Below are positions 61,774 to 64,000 of a stretch of 64,000 nucleotides of DNA, piece after piece. Numbering within the stretch: the stretch's first letter is position 1; every line of letters starts with the position of its first letter. The notes beneath the pieces are model-generated. The model ran no database searches, had not been told where the DNA came from, and saw nothing but the letters and a program-made list of their open reading frames with translations. Position numbers and translations under genes: made by a program. The stretch is from NCBI RefSeq assembly GCF_030409555.1, contig NZ_JAUFPU010000009.1, positions 1 to 64,000 of the forward strand, in the 5' to 3' direction. The DNA is from Chitinimonas viridis (lineage in GTDB: Bacteria; Pseudomonadota; Gammaproteobacteria; Burkholderiales; Chitinimonadaceae).

Positions 61774-64000
61774 TCAGCGATCCCGTTTCCCTGATTGCGT
61801 CCCATCCGGCACGGGCTCGCTGGTTTCTTCGGGCTCGCCTTCCTCGGTTGGGATTTCCTCGCCCTCCAGCAGCTCGATTTCTTCTTCGGGCTCTGGCATG
61901 GCGACGCCGCGCATGCCTATGCCGGCGACAAAGCCATTGCCCCGGGTGAACTCGTCAAAGTACCACTCGCCTCCCTGCTGGCTAACGCCGGTGGGCTGCG
62001 GCATGGTGTAAGTGGGTAGACCCTTGAGCATGGGCGTCATGAAGCGCATCCACTGCGGCAGGGCCAACTGGCTGCCAGCCGAGCTGGTGCCCAATGAGCG
62101 TGGCTGGTCGAAGCCCATCCAGCTGACGGCTACCAGGCTGTTGTGATAACCGGCAAACCAGGCATCACGCGCCTCGTTGGTGGTGCCGGTCTTGCCGGCA
62201 AGGTCGGTACGGCCCATATCGTTGCTGCGGTAGGCTGTGCCGTGCTGAGCCACACCTTGCAGCAGGTTGTTCATCAGGAAGGCATTGCGCGGCGAGATGG
62301 CACGGATGGCGTTCTGATCGGCAATCCTGGGCTGCGCCTGGAGCAATAGCTTGCCTTTGCCGTCGCGCACCTCCCGTATCAGGTAGGGGTCGACACGGAA
62401 GCCGCCGTTGGCGAACACGGTGTAGCCCCGTGCCAGTTGCAGGGGGGTGACCTGGCCTGCGCCTAGAGCCATGGGCAGATAGGGGGGGACTTGGCGTTTT
62501 TCAAAGCCGAAGCGGGTGACGTAATCACGCGCATAGGGCACGCCAATATAGTCCAGTACCCGCACGGCCACGAGATTCTTGGATTTTTGCAGGCCGCGCC
62601 GCAAGGTAATGGGGCCGGACTGGCTGTAGTCGTCGTTCTTGGGCTCCCAGGCTTTTTCGTCTTTGGGGTCCAGCTTGATCGATAGGGGGGCGTCGTTGAC
62701 GATGGTGGCAGGGCCGACACCGCGCTCCAGCGCAGCCGAATAGACAAATGGCTTGAAGGTGGAGCCCGGTTGGCGCCAGGCCTGGGCGGCGCGGTTAAAG
62801 TTCTGCACCTTGAAGTCGAAGCCGCCAACCAGTGCCCGAATGGCGCCATCCTGGGGGGCCAATGCCACCAGCGCGCCCTGCACCTCAGGTAGCTGGGCGA
62901 TCTCGGGCTTGCCCTGAGCATTCTGTATGACGCGTACGATGCTGCCCGGCCTGATGCGCAAAGCATCGTTGGCGCTGCTGCGCAACCCCGCGGCTGCAAA
63001 GCGCAGGCCGTTGCTATTGATGACCAGTGCTTCGCCCTCGCGGGTCTGCACGGTCACTTCACGGGGGCTGGTTTTCAGCACTACTGCAGCGATCATTTCC
63101 TCGGCATCGGGGTGGGTCTCCAGTGCCTCTTCTATCGCGTCATTGCGATCCTCTTCCGCCGGGGGCAATAGCATCTGCCCTTCGGGGCCGCGATAGTTGC
63201 GACGTCGGTCGTAGTCCAGCAGGCTGGTGCGCACGGCATCCCAGGCGGCCAGCTGGGCGGTGTAGTTGATGGTGGTGTGTACCACCAGCCCCATGCCATA
63301 GGCTTTCTCGCCATACTGGGCGACCATCTGCTGGCGCGCCATCTCGGCGGCGTATTCCGCCTTGGGCCGGGGCTGGTAGGTTTGCATCTCACCTTCGGCC
63401 AGCTTGAGTGGCTCGGCCAATGCCTGCTCGTAGCTGGCCTTGTCGATCAGCTTCAGTTCCAGCATGCGCTTGAGGATATACGCCTGGCGTATCCGTGCCC
63501 GCTTAGGATTGACCACCGGGTTATAGGCCGCAGGTGCCTTGGGCAGGCCTGCCAGCATGGCGGCTTCAGCCAGGGTAATGTCCTTGAGTTCCTTGCCATA
63601 GTAGATGCGGGCGGCACTGGCATAGCCGTATGCGCGCTGGCCCAGGTAGATCTGGTTCATGTACAGCTCGAGCACCTCATCCTTGCTGCGGACGGATTCG
63701 ATCTTGTAGGCCAGGAGTATCTCGCGCAGTTTGCGGGTGTAGGTCTTGTCCTTGGTCAGGAACATGTTGCGGGCAAGCTGCATGGTGATAGTGCTGGCGC
63801 CCTGGCCGCGGCCGCCGCTACCCAGGTTGGCGAGCCCGGCACGCAGTACGCCTTGCAGGTCAACAGCGCCGTGCTCATAGAAACGGGCGTCTTCAATTGC
63901 CAGTACGGCATGCTTGAGCTGCGCCGGCATCTCGGCCAGCTTGACCAGGCTGCGCCGCTCCTTGCCGAATTCACCTATCAATATGCCGTCGTCGGAGAAC
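61774..64000 (-). CDS. mrcA: Penicillin-binding protein 1A, 5' end beyond the window
   Basis: This large bifunctional murein synthase is anchored in the inner membrane. The frame is open to the window edge (FSDDGILIGEF), so the start and the membrane anchor are missing. The transglycosylase domain has the catalytic Glu in AIEDARFYEH, the GASTITMQLARN segment and RKLREILLA. An OB-like insert lies in the middle. The transpeptidase domain has the active Ser in PGSTFKPF and KTGTT near the end. The C-terminus is an acidic, Glu-rich tail (PEPEEEIELLEGEEIP). A type 1A identity follows from its length and the middle insert. Confidence 0.95.
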   Translation of the reverse strand, partial: FSDDGILIGEFGKERRSLVKLAEMPAQLKHAVLAIEDARFYEHGAVDLQGVLRAGLANLGSGGRGQGASTITMQLARNMFLTKDKTYTRKLREILLAYKIESVRSKDEVLELYMNQIYLGQRAYGYASAARIYYGKELKDITLAEAAMLAGLPKAPAAYNPVVNPKRARIRQAYILKRMLELKLIDKASYEQALAEPLKLAEGEMQTYQPRPKAEYAAEMARQQMVAQYGEKAYGMGLVVHTTINYTAQLAAWDAVRTSLLDYDRRRNYRGPEGQMLLPPAEEDRNDAIEEALETHPDAEEMIAAVVLKTSPREVTVQTREGEALVINSNGLRFAAAGLRSSANDALRIRPGSIVRVIQNAQGKPEIAQLPEVQGALVALAPQDGAIRALVGGFDFKVQNFNRAAQAWRQPGSTFKPFVYSAALERGVGPATIVNDAPLSIKLDPKDEKAWEPKNDDYSQSGPITLRRGLQKSKNLVAVRVLDYIGVPYARDYVTRFGFEKRQVPPYLPMALGAGQVTPLQLARGYTVFANGGFRVDPYLIREVRDGKGKLLLQAQPRIADQNAIRAISPRNAFLMNNLLQGVAQHGTAYRSNDMGRTDLAGKTGTTNEARDAWFAGYHNSLVAVSWMGFDQPRSLGTSSAGSQLALPQWMRFMTPMLKGLPTYTMPQPTGVSQQGGEWYFDEFTRGNGFVAGIGMRGVAMPEPEEEIELLEGEEIPTEEGEPEETSEPVPDGTQSGKRDR

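Overview
The window is a stretch of chromosome from a fairly GC-rich Gram-negative bacterium. The evidence for this is Tat-like, Sec and lipoprotein signals, a class A penicillin-binding protein, and the order nrdR-ribD-ribE-ribB-ribH-nusB-thiL-pgpA. The gene set fits a betaproteobacterium, possibly near the Neisseriales (Chitinimonas-like). That placement is inferred from gene content and order and was not tested by any search. I see no rRNA, tRNA, CRISPR array or intact insertion sequence.

Layout. Positions 1-3120 are an accessory island: the 3' end of an RHS gene with an AT-rich, toxin-like tip, a likely immunity gene, a fragment of RHS repeat lying between two 33-bp direct repeats, and about 800 bases with no convincing gene. 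Positions 3120-8130 hold an RhlE-type helicase, a DUF1993 protein, a glutathione transferase, a PA0069-type radical SAM gene with an apparent one-base frameshift near its 3' end, and a glycerate kinase. Positions 8337-13543 form a molybdenum-hydroxylase cluster: a 2Fe-2S subunit, a Mo subunit, a periplasmic binding protein, XdhC and a MobA-like protein. Positions 13623-18252 carry an AT-rich exonuclease, a DUF885 hydrolase, a second small binding protein and a Cds1-like PLP enzyme. Positions 18336-22710 form a three-gene operon: an unknown 201-residue protein, a GNAT acetyltransferase and a 1050-residue protein joining a PIG-L deacetylase to three glycosyltransferase domains.

Positions 22889-29272 hold a phytase-like esterase, CysM, a GDT1-family Mn exporter behind a clear yybP-ykoY riboswitch and strong promoter, and the salvage genes upp-uraA with hpt. 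Positions 29377-39093 hold a zinc-ribbon HEFGH membrane protein, glyA, an acetyl-CoA hydrolase/transferase, an active/inactive M16 protease pair, a BenE transporter and an aminopeptidase lipoprotein. Positions 39339-50179 contain two tiny coupled membrane ORFs and then the long nrdR-rib-nusB-thiL-pgpA operon. That operon carries two insertions: DJ-1/S66/methyltransferase genes, and an AbrB-Doc toxin-antitoxin pair between ribB and ribH.

Positions 50374-52588 hold pirin, OsmC, an FMN reductase and a lipoprotein. Positions 52694-54739 encode a dCache chemoreceptor. Positions 54846-58689 form a sulfide/persulfide module: a persulfide-dioxygenase-like MBL protein, divergent from BigR, two YeeE/YedE half-proteins and a SulP transporter. 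The window ends with a DUF2061 protein, anmK, tyrS and the 5'-truncated mrcA.

The most notable items are the BigR module with overlapping face-to-face promoters, the unrecognised RHS tip/immunity pair and its debris, the PIG-L/triple-glycosyltransferase operon, the toxin-antitoxin pair inside the riboflavin operon, the RibB protein with a degenerate RibA half, and several strong unassigned palindromes.
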